Assembly: GCF_014279895.1 (NCBI RefSeq)
Contig: NZ_CP047954.1
Coordinates: forward strand, 806,001-870,000
Reading direction: 5' to 3'
Length of the DNA stretch: 64,000 nucleotides
DNA from: Synechococcus sp. M16.1
Lineage (GTDB): Bacteria; Cyanobacteriota; Cyanobacteriia; PCC-6307; Cyanobiaceae
The notes under the pieces are model-generated. The model did not search any database. It saw only the letters and a program-made list of their open reading frames with translations, and was not told the DNA's origin. Positions within the stretch are counted from its first letter, which is position 1; every line of letters starts with the position of its first letter. Of the stretch, positions 44,966-53,345 are shown piece after piece. Both the position numbers and the translations under genes were made by a program.

Positions 44966-45979
44966 TCAGGCTGGCCGGGCGAAACCCAAGGCATCCCGAA
45001 CCCGTTCAAGCGTGGCGTTGGCCACGGTTTCGGCCTTCTCACGGCCTGTTCTCAGCACCTGATCGAGCTCTGTGGGGTCCTGCATCAGCTCCCGGTAGCG
45101 GGCCTGGATGGGCTCTAGCGCGCTCACGGTGGCTTCGGCCAGCAGCGGCTTGAACTGTCCCCAACCCATCTCGGCGCATTCAGTGGCGGCCTGCTCCCGC
45201 CCCTTGCCGCTCAGGATTGAGTAGAGCCCAAGCAGGTTGTCGGTTTCCGGTCGATCGGGGTTGCCGAATTCGAGGCCACGCTCTGGATCGGTCTTGGCGC
45301 GTTTGATCTTTTTGGTGATCAGCTCCGGAGGGTCCAAAAGCGTGATGCGACTCCCCTCGTTGGGATCGCTCTTGCTCATCTTGCTGCGGCCATCCGTCAG
45401 GCTCATCACCCGTGCCCCCTCCTTGAGGATCAGCGGTTTGGGCACTTTGAGCACCGGCGTGTCCTTGCCGCCGAAACGGGCATTGATGCGCTGCTGGGCG
45501 ATGTCGCGCGCCAGCTCCAGATGCTGCTTCTGGTCCTCACCGACGGGCACCAGGTCAGCGTCGTAGAGAAGGATGTCGGCGGCCATCAAGACCGGATAGT
45601 CCAGCAGGCCCACGGAGACGTTGTCCCCCTGCTTCACCGCTTTCTCCTTGAACTGAATCATCCGCTCCAGCCAGTTGAGCGGCGTGACGCAGTTCAGCAA
45701 CCAGCACAGTTCGCTGTGGGCTGCCACCTGGCTCTGCACAAACACCGAACAGCGTTTGGGGTCCATGCCACAGGCCAGGTAAAGCGCTGCTGTGGAACGG
45801 GTGTCCTCAGCCAGGCGGCTGGGGTCATGGGGAACGGTGATGGCATGGAGATCCACAACACATACAAAGGTGTCGTGGGTCTCCTGCAGATCAACCCAAT
45901 TGCGGATGGCACCCAGCCAATTGCCGAGGTGCAGTGCTCCGGTCGGTTGCACCCCGGAAAGAACCCTTGGCCGGCTCAT
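44966..45979 (-). CDS. trpS: Tryptophanyl-tRNA synthetase
   Basis: A 337-residue class I synthetase with VLSGVQPTGALHLGNWLGA (HIGH-like GALHLGN), PVLMAADILLYDADLVPVGEDQKQHLELARDIA, and KMSKSDPNE. It charges tRNA-Trp. ATG 45979 is used. It lies 3 bases downstream of the RGG-rich protein on the same strand. Confidence 0.97.
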   Translation of the reverse strand: MSRPRVLSGVQPTGALHLGNWLGAIRNWVDLQETHDTFVCVVDLHAITVPHDPSRLAEDTRSTAALYLACGMDPKRCSVFVQSQVAAHSELCWLLNCVTPLNWLERMIQFKEKAVKQGDNVSVGLLDYPVLMAADILLYDADLVPVGEDQKQHLELARDIAQQRINARFGGKDTPVLKVPKPLILKEGARVMSLTDGRSKMSKSDPNEGSRITLLDPPELITKKIKRAKTDPERGLEFGNPDRPETDNLLGLYSILSGKGREQAATECAEMGWGQFKPLLAEATVSALEPIQARYRELMQDPTELDQVLRTGREKAETVANATLERVRDALGFARPA

Positions 45980-45982
45980 CAA

Positions 45983-46498
45983 TCAGGCCTCGGTTGCTGC
46001 GGTATTGGTGTCGTCGCTGGCGGTTGCTTCTGACTCCACCACCGGCTCCGCCACTGGTTCGGCCTCCGGCTCGGCAACCGGTTCAGCTGCAGCCTCCGGC
46101 TGGGGTTTGGCCGGTCGGGCAAAGGGATTCGGACGGGACCCGCGGCCACCACGCTCATCGTCAAAGCGGCGGCCACGACCACCACCGTCACGACCAGCAC
46201 CATCACGCCGGCCACCTCGGGCAGGCTGATTTTTCTGCTGTTCGATCAGAGCGTCCAGTTGGCCGTCCTCCAGCATTTGGCCAAGGCTGCGGACCGCGAA
46301 ACCCAGCACAGCCACGGTCGAGCGGAGATTGAAGGCCTCCTGCAGGGCCCGGGCTGAGCGCATTTCGTTGTCACTCAGGCGAATCCGGAAGCCTCCGCCT
46401 TCACGGCCGCCACCACGGTTGCCACGACTGCGCTGACCATCTCGGCCGCCGTCTCCCTGTCCCGCCTGTTGTTGGGGATCGCTGTAGGAATCACTCAT
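45983..46498 (-). CDS. RGG-rich low-complexity protein with acidic tail
   Basis: A 171-residue protein in three parts: a disordered N-terminus rich in Gly/Arg/Gln (residues 1-35), a short folded core (FRIRLSDNEMRSARALQEAF, AVLGFAVRSLGQML), and a C-terminal RGG-type region (GRRDGAGRDGGGRG) followed by a repeated Pro-Glu-Ala tail (PVAEPEAEPVAEP). RGG boxes usually bind RNA; no RRM or KH motif is present. It lies between an unknown gene and trpS, probably in one operon. The function is unknown. Confidence 0.72.
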   Translation of the reverse strand: MSDSYSDPQQQAGQGDGGRDGQRSRGNRGGGREGGGFRIRLSDNEMRSARALQEAFNLRSTVAVLGFAVRSLGQMLEDGQLDALIEQQKNQPARGGRRDGAGRDGGGRGRRFDDERGGRGSRPNPFARPAKPQPEAAAEPVAEPEAEPVAEPVVESEATASDDTNTAATEA

Positions 46499-46514
46499 GG
46501 CCCATGGCCTGGAA

Positions 46515-47042
46515 TCAGGCGCAAGTGTGACGCATCACCGGGGTGTTTTCGGTAATCCAGAGCAGCTGGTGGCATTCAACGCTGTTCTTCCGAGCCAGCA
46601 CCAGCATCGGAACCACCGTGATCCCCCGTTCAATCCGTTCGCGATAGCTGCTCACCAGTTGTCGGTACCGCTCGGCTGTCCAACCGTGGATGGCTGTGTC
46701 ACGACTGTTCCAGTAGTCCTGCAGCGCTCTTTGGCAGTCCTCGATGCCGAACTCCCGCCAGCAGCTCTGTTGGGCCAACAGTGGATCCATCCCCTGCTGC
46801 AGCAACCGCCGGTAATGCACCAGTTCCGGGGCTTCATCACGCCCATCCGGAGGGAGCCAACGATGCAGCTCGGTCAGGGGAGTTCGAGACAGCCGCAGCC
46901 AGCAGCGCTCCCGCAGCAACACCGGCAGTTGCCACGACCAGCCCTCGGCACGACGGACTTCATCGAGCACCTCAATCAGCCCCCGCTGCTGACGCTCGGT
47001 CAGTCCAGCCAGCGCATTGGTTGTTGTGTCGACCTCAGCCAT
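46515..47042 (-). CDS. Unknown 175-residue protein
   Basis: A soluble protein starting MAEVDTTTNALAGLTERQQRG, with many Trp, Arg and Leu residues (LLRERCWLRLSRTPLTELHRWL, HGWTAERYRQLVSSYRERIERG). I do not recognise a family, although its local context (after a CDF exporter and before trpS) looks fixed. ATG 47042 overlaps the upstream CDF stop by 8 bases. Confidence 0.65.
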   Translation of the reverse strand: MAEVDTTTNALAGLTERQQRGLIEVLDEVRRAEGWSWQLPVLLRERCWLRLSRTPLTELHRWLPPDGRDEAPELVHYRRLLQQGMDPLLAQQSCWREFGIEDCQRALQDYWNSRDTAIHGWTAERYRQLVSSYRERIERGITVVPMLVLARKNSVECHQLLWITENTPVMRHTCA

Positions 47043-47961
47043 GGGCGCCGGTGTAGGTGATTCCGTCCTCCACGTAGTCCTTGGGTTCCAGATGGATGGT
47101 GCACCGCACCGGCCCGAAACTTTCGTCCAAGCGCTCTTCCACCTCTTCGGTGATCCGGTGCGCCTTGGTGAGGTCGTCTGCGTCGACAACCATATGCATT
47201 TCGATGAACACCTGCTGGCCCAGAACGCCCCGGCTGGCGATGTCGTGGCAGTTCAAGACGCCGGCGGTGGCCATCGCTTCGGCATAGATGGCTTCAGGTG
47301 CCACCGCCATGTGGTCCACCAGCCAGGGCAAGGTTCCGCGTAGCACCTGCCAGCACACACGGATCAGCAGGAGTGCCATGGGGATGGCCAGCGCAACGTC
47401 GAGCCAGCTCACCTGCAGCCACACCGCCCCGGCCATGCCCACCAGCACCACCACGGTGGTCCAAACGTCGCTCGCCGCATGTTGAGCATCCGCTTTGAGC
47501 AGGTTGCTGTTCAGTCGCCGACCTTCCCGCAGCTCATATCCCGCCAGCAGGAGGTTGAACCCCAGCACCAGCGTGAGCAGCACCAGCTCCTGGCTGGTCA
47601 CCCGGATCGGTGGCAGGCCCTCGAGCAGCCTTTCCCCCGAACGCAGCAGGATCTCAAGGGCTGTGAACAGGATGAAACCAGCGATGCCCAGGGCTCCCAC
47701 TGCCTCGTATTTGCGGTGGCCGTAGGGGTGATCCCTGTCGGGGCGCGGATCGGACAGTTTGTTGGTGACCAGTCCCGTGAGGCTGGACAACGCATCGGTG
47801 GCGCTGTGCATGCCATCGGCGATCACCGCCAGGGAACCACTCATGGCCCCCACCAGAAGCTTCAGCAGCGACATGCTGATGTTCAGGCCCAGGGCGACCA
47901 TCAGAACCCTGCGCACCCCCCGGCGGTTGTCGACCATCGCATTGGGATGACTGTGTGTCAC
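47035..47961 (-). CDS. Cation diffusion facilitator (CDF) metal exporter
   Basis: A 308-residue protein with six transmembrane segments. Metal sites are visible in helix 2 (IADGMHSATDALSSL) and helix 5 (LKADAQHAASDVWTTV), each an HxxxD-type pair. The C-terminal cytoplasmic domain (CHDIASRGVLGQQVFIEMHMVVD) regulates transport. CDF proteins export Zn2+, Mn2+, Fe2+ or Co2+ in exchange for protons; the metal here is not certain. It is divergent from the DUF697 gene. Confidence 0.93.
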   Translation of the reverse strand: MTHSHPNAMVDNRRGVRRVLMVALGLNISMSLLKLLVGAMSGSLAVIADGMHSATDALSSLTGLVTNKLSDPRPDRDHPYGHRKYEAVGALGIAGFILFTALEILLRSGERLLEGLPPIRVTSQELVLLTLVLGFNLLLAGYELREGRRLNSNLLKADAQHAASDVWTTVVVLVGMAGAVWLQVSWLDVALAIPMALLLIRVCWQVLRGTLPWLVDHMAVAPEAIYAEAMATAGVLNCHDIASRGVLGQQVFIEMHMVVDADDLTKAHRITEEVEERLDESFGPVRCTIHLEPKDYVEDGITYTGAHG

Positions 47962-48106
47962 GGCTGACTCCGGCCTGTTCCCAACTTATGGAGAACTCGT
48001 GTTTCTGGCCTGAAGTTCTGGTGTCAGGTGGTGGGTTGAGCTAAGAAGGGCCACTGCTACAGCAGCCGTTCTGTTGAAACTCCCGGCTTCATGGCCAGAA
48101 CTGGTG

Positions 48107-49390
48107 ATGCCACCGTCGTCGCTGCTGCGGCCTTTGGCTCTGGCTGGAGCTGGTCTGCTTGCTGGACAGTGGCTGATCAGTGATGTGATGCATGTTCCCG
48201 GCGGGGGGCTGGGTCTGCTGGCCGCCGGTGGCGTTGTGATCTGGCTTGGCCGCAAGCCAAGTCAGCCGCGGTTTGCGGCGCCGGTATCGCTGGCTGGCTG
48301 GATGGCTCGGTGCCAGGAGGTGCTGGATCAATTCGCACGTTTTGAGCAGCAACCTTCTGCCGATCTGGCCCGTCGCGCTGAACTGAAACGGGTGCTGGAC
48401 CGCTGCGGTCCTGTGCGCATGGCGATGGTCGCCTTGGGGGGCTCTCAGGGACCGAATGAGGCAGACCTCAGCAGCTCTCTTGCTGGCCCGGCGCCGGTGA
48501 CGCTGTCGCTCTGCCATCCCCTGACCACCGACGACGGCAGCCGTTCCTGGCCCGGCGGCCTGCTGGATCAGGATCTGATCCTGTTCAGCCTGCAGGCGCC
48601 TCTGCTGGCTTCAGATCTGCTCTGGCTGCAGCAGGTGCCGGACGATCAGCCTGCCTGGCTGCTTCTATCGAACGACGCGCAGGACGCATCCACCGATGCT
48701 GTAGAGGCTGTTCGGGACGACCTTCCCGAGCGCTGGCGTGAGCGGATCCTGGTTCAGGAGTCTTCGATGCAGCTGCGCACTGCCCTGGCACCGTTGCGCC
48801 GTTCGCTGAAACAGGCTGCGGTGGAGACGCGTCCGCGACTCCTGGCGGACTTGCATCGCCGTTGGCAGCGTGACCTCGAATCGCTTCGGCGCGAACGCTT
48901 TCTGCAGATTCAGCAGCGCACCCAGTGGGTGGTGGCCGGGTCGGTGATGGCCTCCCCCATCGCCAGCCTTGATCTTCTTGCCGTGGCGGTGGCGAACGGT
49001 TTGATGATCAAGGAGATGGGAGAGATCTGGGGAACATCGCTGCAACCGGATGTGCTGAGGGAAGCGGCGGCCCAGTTGGCTCGGGTGGCCCTCGCCCAGG
49101 GTGTGGTGGAGTGGACCGGACAGACCTTGCTTGGGCTGGCCAAGCTGGATGGGGGGAGCTGGCTGATCGCCGGTTCAATGCAGGCCCTCAGTGCTGCTTA
49201 CCTCACCCGTGTGGTGGGACGCTCCATGGCGGATTGGCTGGCGATCAATGCCGGCGTTGACGAGCTTGATCTTGTGGCGTTGAAGCAGCAGGCACCGTTG
49301 TTGGTGGCTCGGGCTGCAGAGGAGGAACGGGTGAACTGGAATGGCTTCGTTCAGCAATCCCGTGAGTGGCTGCTTCATGTAACTTCATGA
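48107..49390 (+). CDS. DUF697 family membrane protein
   Basis: A ~427-residue protein with N-terminal hydrophobic segments (LRPLALAGAGLLAGQWLI, GGGLGLLAAGGVVIWLG), a middle region (LLLSNDAQDASTDAVEAVRDDLPERW) that resembles the end of a small GTPase without intact G1/P-loop, and a C-terminal membrane domain (QWVVAGSVMASPIASLDLLAVAVANGLMIKEMGEIWG) typical of DUF697. The GTPase-like part appears to have lost nucleotide binding. ATG 48107 is chosen over TTG 48074. Confidence 0.78.
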   Translation: MPPSSLLRPLALAGAGLLAGQWLISDVMHVPGGGLGLLAAGGVVIWLGRKPSQPRFAAPVSLAGWMARCQEVLDQFARFEQQPSADLARRAELKRVLDRCGPVRMAMVALGGSQGPNEADLSSSLAGPAPVTLSLCHPLTTDDGSRSWPGGLLDQDLILFSLQAPLLASDLLWLQQVPDDQPAWLLLSNDAQDASTDAVEAVRDDLPERWRERILVQESSMQLRTALAPLRRSLKQAAVETRPRLLADLHRRWQRDLESLRRERFLQIQQRTQWVVAGSVMASPIASLDLLAVAVANGLMIKEMGEIWGTSLQPDVLREAAAQLARVALAQGVVEWTGQTLLGLAKLDGGSWLIAGSMQALSAAYLTRVVGRSMADWLAINAGVDELDLVALKQQAPLLVARAAEEERVNWNGFVQQSREWLLHVTS

Positions 49391-49455
49391 ATGCTTAGTA
49401 AAGCGCTTAATGAAGTTTTTTTGAGACCTGATTCTGATTGTTGAGTTGTCATGTA

Positions 49456-49469
49456 ACGGAACGTTCCGT
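49456..49469. promoter_or_regulatory. 14-bp perfect palindrome upstream of psbA
   Basis: ACGGAACGTTCCGT is a perfect palindrome lying 61 bases upstream of the psbA ATG, just upstream of a TACACT (49473-49478) that could serve as a -10 box. It may be an operator or an RNA hairpin at the 5' end. The binding protein is unknown. Confidence 0.5.
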
Positions 49470-49530
49470 CCATACACTTGATCCACCTGTCCCTTTTTGT
49501 GGGAGAGGTTCATCCGTCTTCTTTTCTTCC

Positions 49531-50607
49531 ATGTCCACCGCAATTCGCAGCGGACGCCAGAGCAATTGGGAAGCCTTTTGTCAGTGGGTGACCGACACCA
49601 ACAACCGCATCTATGTGGGTTGGTTCGGCGTGCTGATGATTCCCTGCCTCCTGGCGGCCACCATCTGCTTCACCATTGCCTTTATCGCCGCTCCCCCGGT
49701 TGATATCGATGGCATCCGCGAGCCCGTCGCTGGCTCCTTGATCTACGGCAACAACATCATCTCCGGTGCTGTTATTCCGTCTTCAAACGCCATTGGCCTG
49801 CACTTCTACCCCATCTGGGAAGCTGCTTCCCTCGATGAGTGGCTGTACAACGGCGGCCCTTATCAGTTGGTCTGCTTCCACTTCCTGATCGGCATTTCCG
49901 CCTACATGGGTCGTCAGTGGGAACTCTCCTACCGCCTGGGCATGCGCCCTTGGATCTGCGTCGCTTACAGCGCTCCGCTGTCTGCAGCGATGGCTGTTTT
50001 CCTGGTGTACCCCTTCGGTCAGGGTTCCTTCTCTGATGGCATGCCCCTGGGCATCTCTGGCACCTTCAACTTCATGTTGGTGTTCCAGGCTGAGCACAAC
50101 ATCCTGATGCACCCCTTCCACATGCTGGGCGTCGCAGGTGTTTTCGGCGGCAGCCTGTTCTCCGCCATGCACGGCTCCCTGGTGACCTCCTCCTTGGTGC
50201 GTGAAACCACCGAGGCTGAGTCCCAGAACTACGGCTACAAGTTCGGCCAAGAGGAAGAGACCTACAACATCGTGGCTGCCCACGGTTACTTCGGTCGCCT
50301 GATCTTCCAATACGCCTCCTTCAACAACAGCCGTAGCCTTCACTTCTTCCTGGGCGCCTGGCCTGTTGTCGGCATCTGGTTCACGTCCATGGGCATCAGC
50401 ACCATGGCCTTCAACCTGAACGGCTTCAACTTCAACCAGTCCATCCTGGATAGTCAGGGCCGCGTCCTGAACACCTGGGCTGATGTGCTGAACCGCGCCA
50501 ACCTCGGCATGGAAGTGCAGCACGAGCGCAATGCTCACAACTTCCCCCTCGACCTGGCTGCTGCTGAGTCCACTCCTGTGGCTCTGCAGGCTCCTGCCAT
50601 CGGTTGA
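49531..50607 (+). CDS. psbA: Photosystem II reaction centre protein D1, D1:1 (Gln130) form
   Basis: A 358-residue D1. Seen: [12 protein letters not shown], where the usual residue 130 is Gln (here numbered 129, the chain being one residue shorter near the N-terminus); the Y(Z) region and manganese ligands ([13 protein letters not shown]); [10 protein letters not shown]; and the C-terminal tail after LDLA, cut by CtpA (15 residues here). Gln130 marks the low-light, high-yield D1:1 isoform. It holds P680, pheophytin and the Mn4CaO5 cluster. Its promoter region contains a palindrome and it ends in a clear terminator. An in-frame extension to 49438 is not coding. Confidence 0.98.
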   Translation: MSTAIRSGRQSNWEAFCQWVTDTNNRIYVGWFGVLMIPCLLAATICFTIAFIAAPPVDIDGIREPVAGSLIYGNNIISGAVIPSSNAIGLHFYPIWEAASLDEWLYNGGPYQLVCFHFLIGISAYMGRQWELSYRLGMRPWICVAYSAPLSAAMAVFLVYPFGQGSFSDGMPLGISGTFNFMLVFQAEHNILMHPFHMLGVAGVFGGSLFSAMHGSLVTSSLVRETTEAESQNYGYKFGQEEETYNIVAAHGYFGRLIFQYASFNNSRSLHFFLGAWPVVGIWFTSMGISTMAFNLNGFNFNQSILDSQGRVLNTWADVLNRANLGMEVQHERNAHNFPLDLAAAESTPVALQAPAIG

Positions 50608-50666
50608 TCTGGAATCACCCTGTTCCCTTTGGAACAGCCAAAACGATTCAGATCAACTGAATCGGA

Positions 50667-50694
50667 AAGCCCCCTCCTCTGAGGGGGCTTTTTG
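50667..50694 (+). terminator. psbA terminator
   Basis: AAGCCCCCT (50667-50675) pairs with AGGGGGCTT (50682-50690), followed by TTTTG. It lies 60 bases downstream of the psbA stop. Confidence 0.92.
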
Positions 50695-50727
50695 TTGCTG
50701 TGTTGGCTGTGAAGGTTGGGCGGCGCA

Positions 50728-50904
50728 TCAGGCCCCTTCAGGGCACCAGCCGATCTGCTTCTCCAGCCGTTGCATCCATTGATGGCAGCGGTGTGTGAGG
50801 TGTGCTCCTTGGGGGATGCGCTGTTGGTGGTGTGCGCAGGCTGGCTGGGTGACCCCCGCCTCAGCAAGGGTGTGTTGAAAGTGCTGGCAGGTGAGGCACA
50901 CCAT
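50728..50904 (-). CDS. Small cysteine/histidine-rich protein
   Basis: A 58-residue protein starting MVCLTCQHFQHTL. It has CxxC at 3-6, then ACAHHQQRIPQGAHLTHRC and a final Cys in LEKQIGWCPEGA, giving five Cys and several His that could form a zinc site. A longer frame to 50982 exists but lacks sense. No family is recognised by name, and it is too short for a known enzyme. It is convergent with psbA. Confidence 0.6.
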   Translation of the reverse strand: MVCLTCQHFQHTLAEAGVTQPACAHHQQRIPQGAHLTHRCHQWMQRLEKQIGWCPEGA

Positions 50905-51056
50905 GAGGGACCGGCTCGGTCGGAGTTGCCCTGATCCCATCGGTGGCCAGGCGCTTGGTGGCGGAGCGTTGACGATGCCCATACGCGTCTTGTTGGTAAA
51001 TATGTACTACTCGCAGTCCTTTTGGTTGTCAACGTGGTGTTGGGGAGAATGGAGCC

Positions 51057-51254
51057 ATGAGTGAGCCTCGCCCCACCCTCCAGTTCGATCTGGACCTTGA
51101 AGCTGTACGCCTGCTCCACCGCTCGGTGAGCTTTCACCTTGAGAAATGGCCCGGGGGGCCAGATCCCAGAGAGCAGGAGGCCCTGCAGTCGATGAAGACC
51201 TTGCTCACGGCAGCGTTGCTTGAGTTCAGCCTTGACCAAGACGGTCAGCGCTGA
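51057..51254 (+). CDS. Small conserved-looking protein
   Basis: A 65-residue protein (MSEPRPTLQFDLDLEAVRLL..., ending LEFSLDQDGQR) with GGAG just before the ATG. It is acidic and helical and has no membrane segment. The divergent region to 50904 (about 150 bases) is AT-richer and holds its promoter. The function is unknown. Confidence 0.65.
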   Translation: MSEPRPTLQFDLDLEAVRLLHRSVSFHLEKWPGGPDPREQEALQSMKTLLTAALLEFSLDQDGQR

Positions 51255-51434
51255 AACCTGCTCCCTTCACGGCTGAGCAGGGAAGCAGCGACAGCGCTGC
51301 GTTGGCCGCTGTACAACGCATTGAGTCGGTTCAGGCCTGGCTGGACTGCATCGCCACCTGTTGCATTAACGATGGAAGAGGACTGGGCTCCAGCAGCTTT
51401 GGTTCCTGCGTTGTTCTCTTAAGCCGTTGTCCCC

Positions 51435-51587
51435 GTGGGTTGGTTGATCGCCCTTGCCATCGTCGTGGTGCTGTCCTGGCTGGGATGGCGTTGGAATCAG
51501 CTCGAATGTGCTGAAAGCCGCTCCGTCAGCGGTCGTTTGGTGAAGCGGATGCGTCGTCATTCGCGGCGACGCAAGCACCACCACTAA
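51435..51587 (+). CDS. Small single-span membrane protein
   Basis: 50 residues from a GTG start: VGWLIALAIVVVLSWLGWRW forms one transmembrane helix, followed by a strongly basic tail (RMRRHSRRRKHHH). An in-frame stop lies just upstream, so GTG 51435 is the only reasonable start. The function is unknown. It is convergent with the cupin-like gene, overlapping by 4 bases. Confidence 0.55.
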   Translation: MGWLIALAIVVVLSWLGWRWNQLECAESRSVSGRLVKRMRRHSRRRKHHH

Positions 51588-52075
51588 GCGTCGTGGTCTC
51601 TGCAGATGTGCCCATCTTTCCAGCTCCAGATCCATGGAACTGTTGCCTTTGCCTTGAGCAGATCCTCGCGTTCTTCAAGCCTTACGGGAACGAATTCCGT
51701 TCTGTAATCAAATCCGTGATCCCGCATGGACTGGTTCAGAACCAGGCTTCCTTCGTTGCTGGACACGGAGCGGTGATAGGTGCCGATAGGGATTTGTAGA
51801 GCACCCATCGCTCGGATCAAATGAATGATGTGATGGGGATGATCCCAGGCTGGATTGAGCAACGTGAAGGTCCGAGAACCTTCAAGGACAAGGTTGTTGT
51901 CCACCTGATGACGGTGCACGTAGTACTGCTCTGTAGCATCTTGGTCAGGGGGTGACGTGGCAGCGCCATGGTGGGCGACCACGTCGGTGCCATTGCTTCC
52001 AGGAACCCCTGCATCAAAGAACGTCACCGATGGGGTTTCTCGGAAGACATGAATCGGTATGAAGTGAAGCCTCAC
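51584..52075 (-). CDS. Cupin-like (RmlC-like) protein
   Basis: A 163-residue protein from GTG 52075. The central part (EQYYVHRHQVDNNLVLEGSRTF, GALQIPIGTYHRSVSSNEGSLVLNQ) has the histidines, tight glycine turns and beta-strand pattern of a small cupin such as dTDP-sugar epimerases or WbuC-like proteins. No enzyme family can be fixed. It is followed upstream by an OsmC-like gene after a ~60-base gap. Confidence 0.6.
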   Translation of the reverse strand: MRLHFIPIHVFRETPSVTFFDAGVPGSNGTDVVAHHGAATSPPDQDATEQYYVHRHQVDNNLVLEGSRTFTLLNPAWDHPHHIIHLIRAMGALQIPIGTYHRSVSSNEGSLVLNQSMRDHGFDYRTEFVPVRLEEREDLLKAKATVPWIWSWKDGHICRDHDA

Positions 52076-52136
52076 CGTGCCTCCTCTTGTTCTTCTTACT
52101 TCTGCTTTAAATCTGTCCTGCGAGAAAAGCGGATGA

Positions 52137-52538
52137 TTAGCTCCAGATCAAATCAATCGTCATGGATGGCTCCAAATTGCGTTTCACCGGGCAGTCATTC
52201 ACAACACGCCTGAATAACTGAATCTGTTCCTCCGATAAGCCTTGGGGCAGGGTGATCCATACCCGAAGAGTTTCGATCTTGCGGGGCCCCGTTTGGCTCA
52301 TGATCTTCTCAACAGATGCTTCTGCATCGGTGACAGACCAGTTACGGCGTTTGGCCGTGATTCCCATCACGGTCAAGATGCAAGTGCCTAGAGCAGTGGC
52401 CAATAAATCTGTTGGTGAAAAGCTTTCTCCTCGCCCGTCATGATCAGGAGGAGCATCGGTGCTTAACGACACACCGGAGGGCTCATGTTCGGCTGAACAG
52501 TGCAGATCGCCGGTGTAGCGGCAGGAGATGCGAGTCAT
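52137..52538 (-). CDS. OsmC-family protein
   Basis: A 133-residue protein with the two peroxidatic/resolving cysteines of OsmC-like proteins: one in LLATALGTCILTVMGI and one in VVNDCPVKRNLEPSM. It starts MTRISCRYTGDLHCSAEH with SFSPTDLLATAL. OsmC proteins reduce organic hydroperoxides; some YhfA-like relatives have other roles. ATG 52538 is preferred over 52577. It is in a leftward run with the small protein at 52556. Confidence 0.88.
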   Translation of the reverse strand: MTRISCRYTGDLHCSAEHEPSGVSLSTDAPPDHDGRGESFSPTDLLATALGTCILTVMGITAKRRNWSVTDAEASVEKIMSQTGPRKIETLRVWITLPQGLSEEQIQLFRRVVNDCPVKRNLEPSMTIDLIWS

Positions 52539-52555
52539 CAGAGCCCTGCCCGCAA

Positions 52556-52738
52556 TTAGGCCATGGGCATGCGACAACCCATTTGAATCGTGCCTTCGTC
52601 GATCAACCGGCCCAGCCGTTGGGCGACAGCCTCTTCAGTTCGTGTGAATTGATCCTGGCGGGCGGTCACCCAAGCCATTTCACCGTTGGTGATCACGCCG
52701 GTGGACATGGCTTCGAGAAAGAGTTCGCCGAGTGTCAT
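52556..52738 (-). CDS. Small protein, paralogue of the gene at 55972
   Basis: 60 residues: MTLGELFLEAMSTGVITNGE..., with FTRTEEAVAQRLGRLIDEGTI. It closely resembles the protein at 55972-56154 (shared pattern VIT-x-EE/GEMAW/LAYV, QxQFxRTE, L..LI..G-I). It is acidic and helical with no membrane segment. The function is unknown; two copies on opposite strands in one neighbourhood suggest duplication. Confidence 0.7.
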   Translation of the reverse strand: MTLGELFLEAMSTGVITNGEMAWVTARQDQFTRTEEAVAQRLGRLIDEGTIQMGCRMPMA

Positions 52739-52805
52739 GACACTTGTGCCGTTGCGATCACGTTGATGGGACTCCCAAGGGGGTGCATGACCTGCTCACC
52801 TTTCT

Positions 52806-53345
52806 TCATGGCAAGGGATCAAGGATGGTTTGGAGGGCCCGGTTGATCTGATCGCTGAGCTGTGAGCCGGCGGGATTGAGGCGGATCAAGCTTGCGAATC
52901 CTTCGCTGAGGTCGGGCCTGTTGGGGGGGCTATTCAGGCTCAGGTGCATCGCTCGAATCACGGCCTCTGGAACGCACCGTTGGCGGCAGCGGTTCCAGAC
53001 CAGGCACTGATCCAATGGTGTCTGCAACCACCAGCCGGTCCATGGCAGGTGCTGGCCCCCCATGCTTCGCTGCATCAACCCCTGGCGCCAGTTGAGTTGC
53101 GCATGGGTTGCATCCACCAGCACGTTGTCGCCATCGGCGATGGCGCGGTCGATGGCGCCATGCAGATGCGGTTCCAATTCAGACCAAGGACCCTGCACAT
53201 TCGCATCTCCCCACAGTTGTTCCCTCAGTACGTCATTGGCGATCACCCGTGCAGGGAGCAGCGGAGCGAGGATCGCCGCGAGGGTGGACTTGCCGCTGCC
53301 CGGGGGGCCGATCAACAGATGGCCCTGGGGCCGTGGTTCAGGCAA
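52806..53345 (-). CDS. P-loop kinase-like ATPase (AAA_33 type)
   Basis: A 179-residue protein with a Walker A GPPGSGKST (residues 13-21 from TTG 53345), a DNVLVDATHAQLNWRQGLMQRS segment typical of zeta-toxin/polynucleotide kinase-like proteins, and RCVPEAVIRAMHLSL near the end. It would phosphorylate a small molecule or nucleic acid. The start is uncertain; TTG 53345 is used because a longer form would overlap the SnoaL-like gene deeply. Confidence 0.72.
   Translation of the reverse strand: MPEPRPQGHLLIGPPGSGKSTLAAILAPLLPARVIANDVLREQLWGDANVQGPWSELEPHLHGAIDRAIADGDNVLVDATHAQLNWRQGLMQRSMGGQHLPWTGWWLQTPLDQCLVWNRCRQRCVPEAVIRAMHLSLNSPPNRPDLSEGFASLIRLNPAGSQLSDQINRALQTILDPLP

Noticed and set aside
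51302-51514. 70-codon plus-strand frame
   Set aside because: It overlaps most of the better-supported small membrane gene at 51435 and has no start signal or family.
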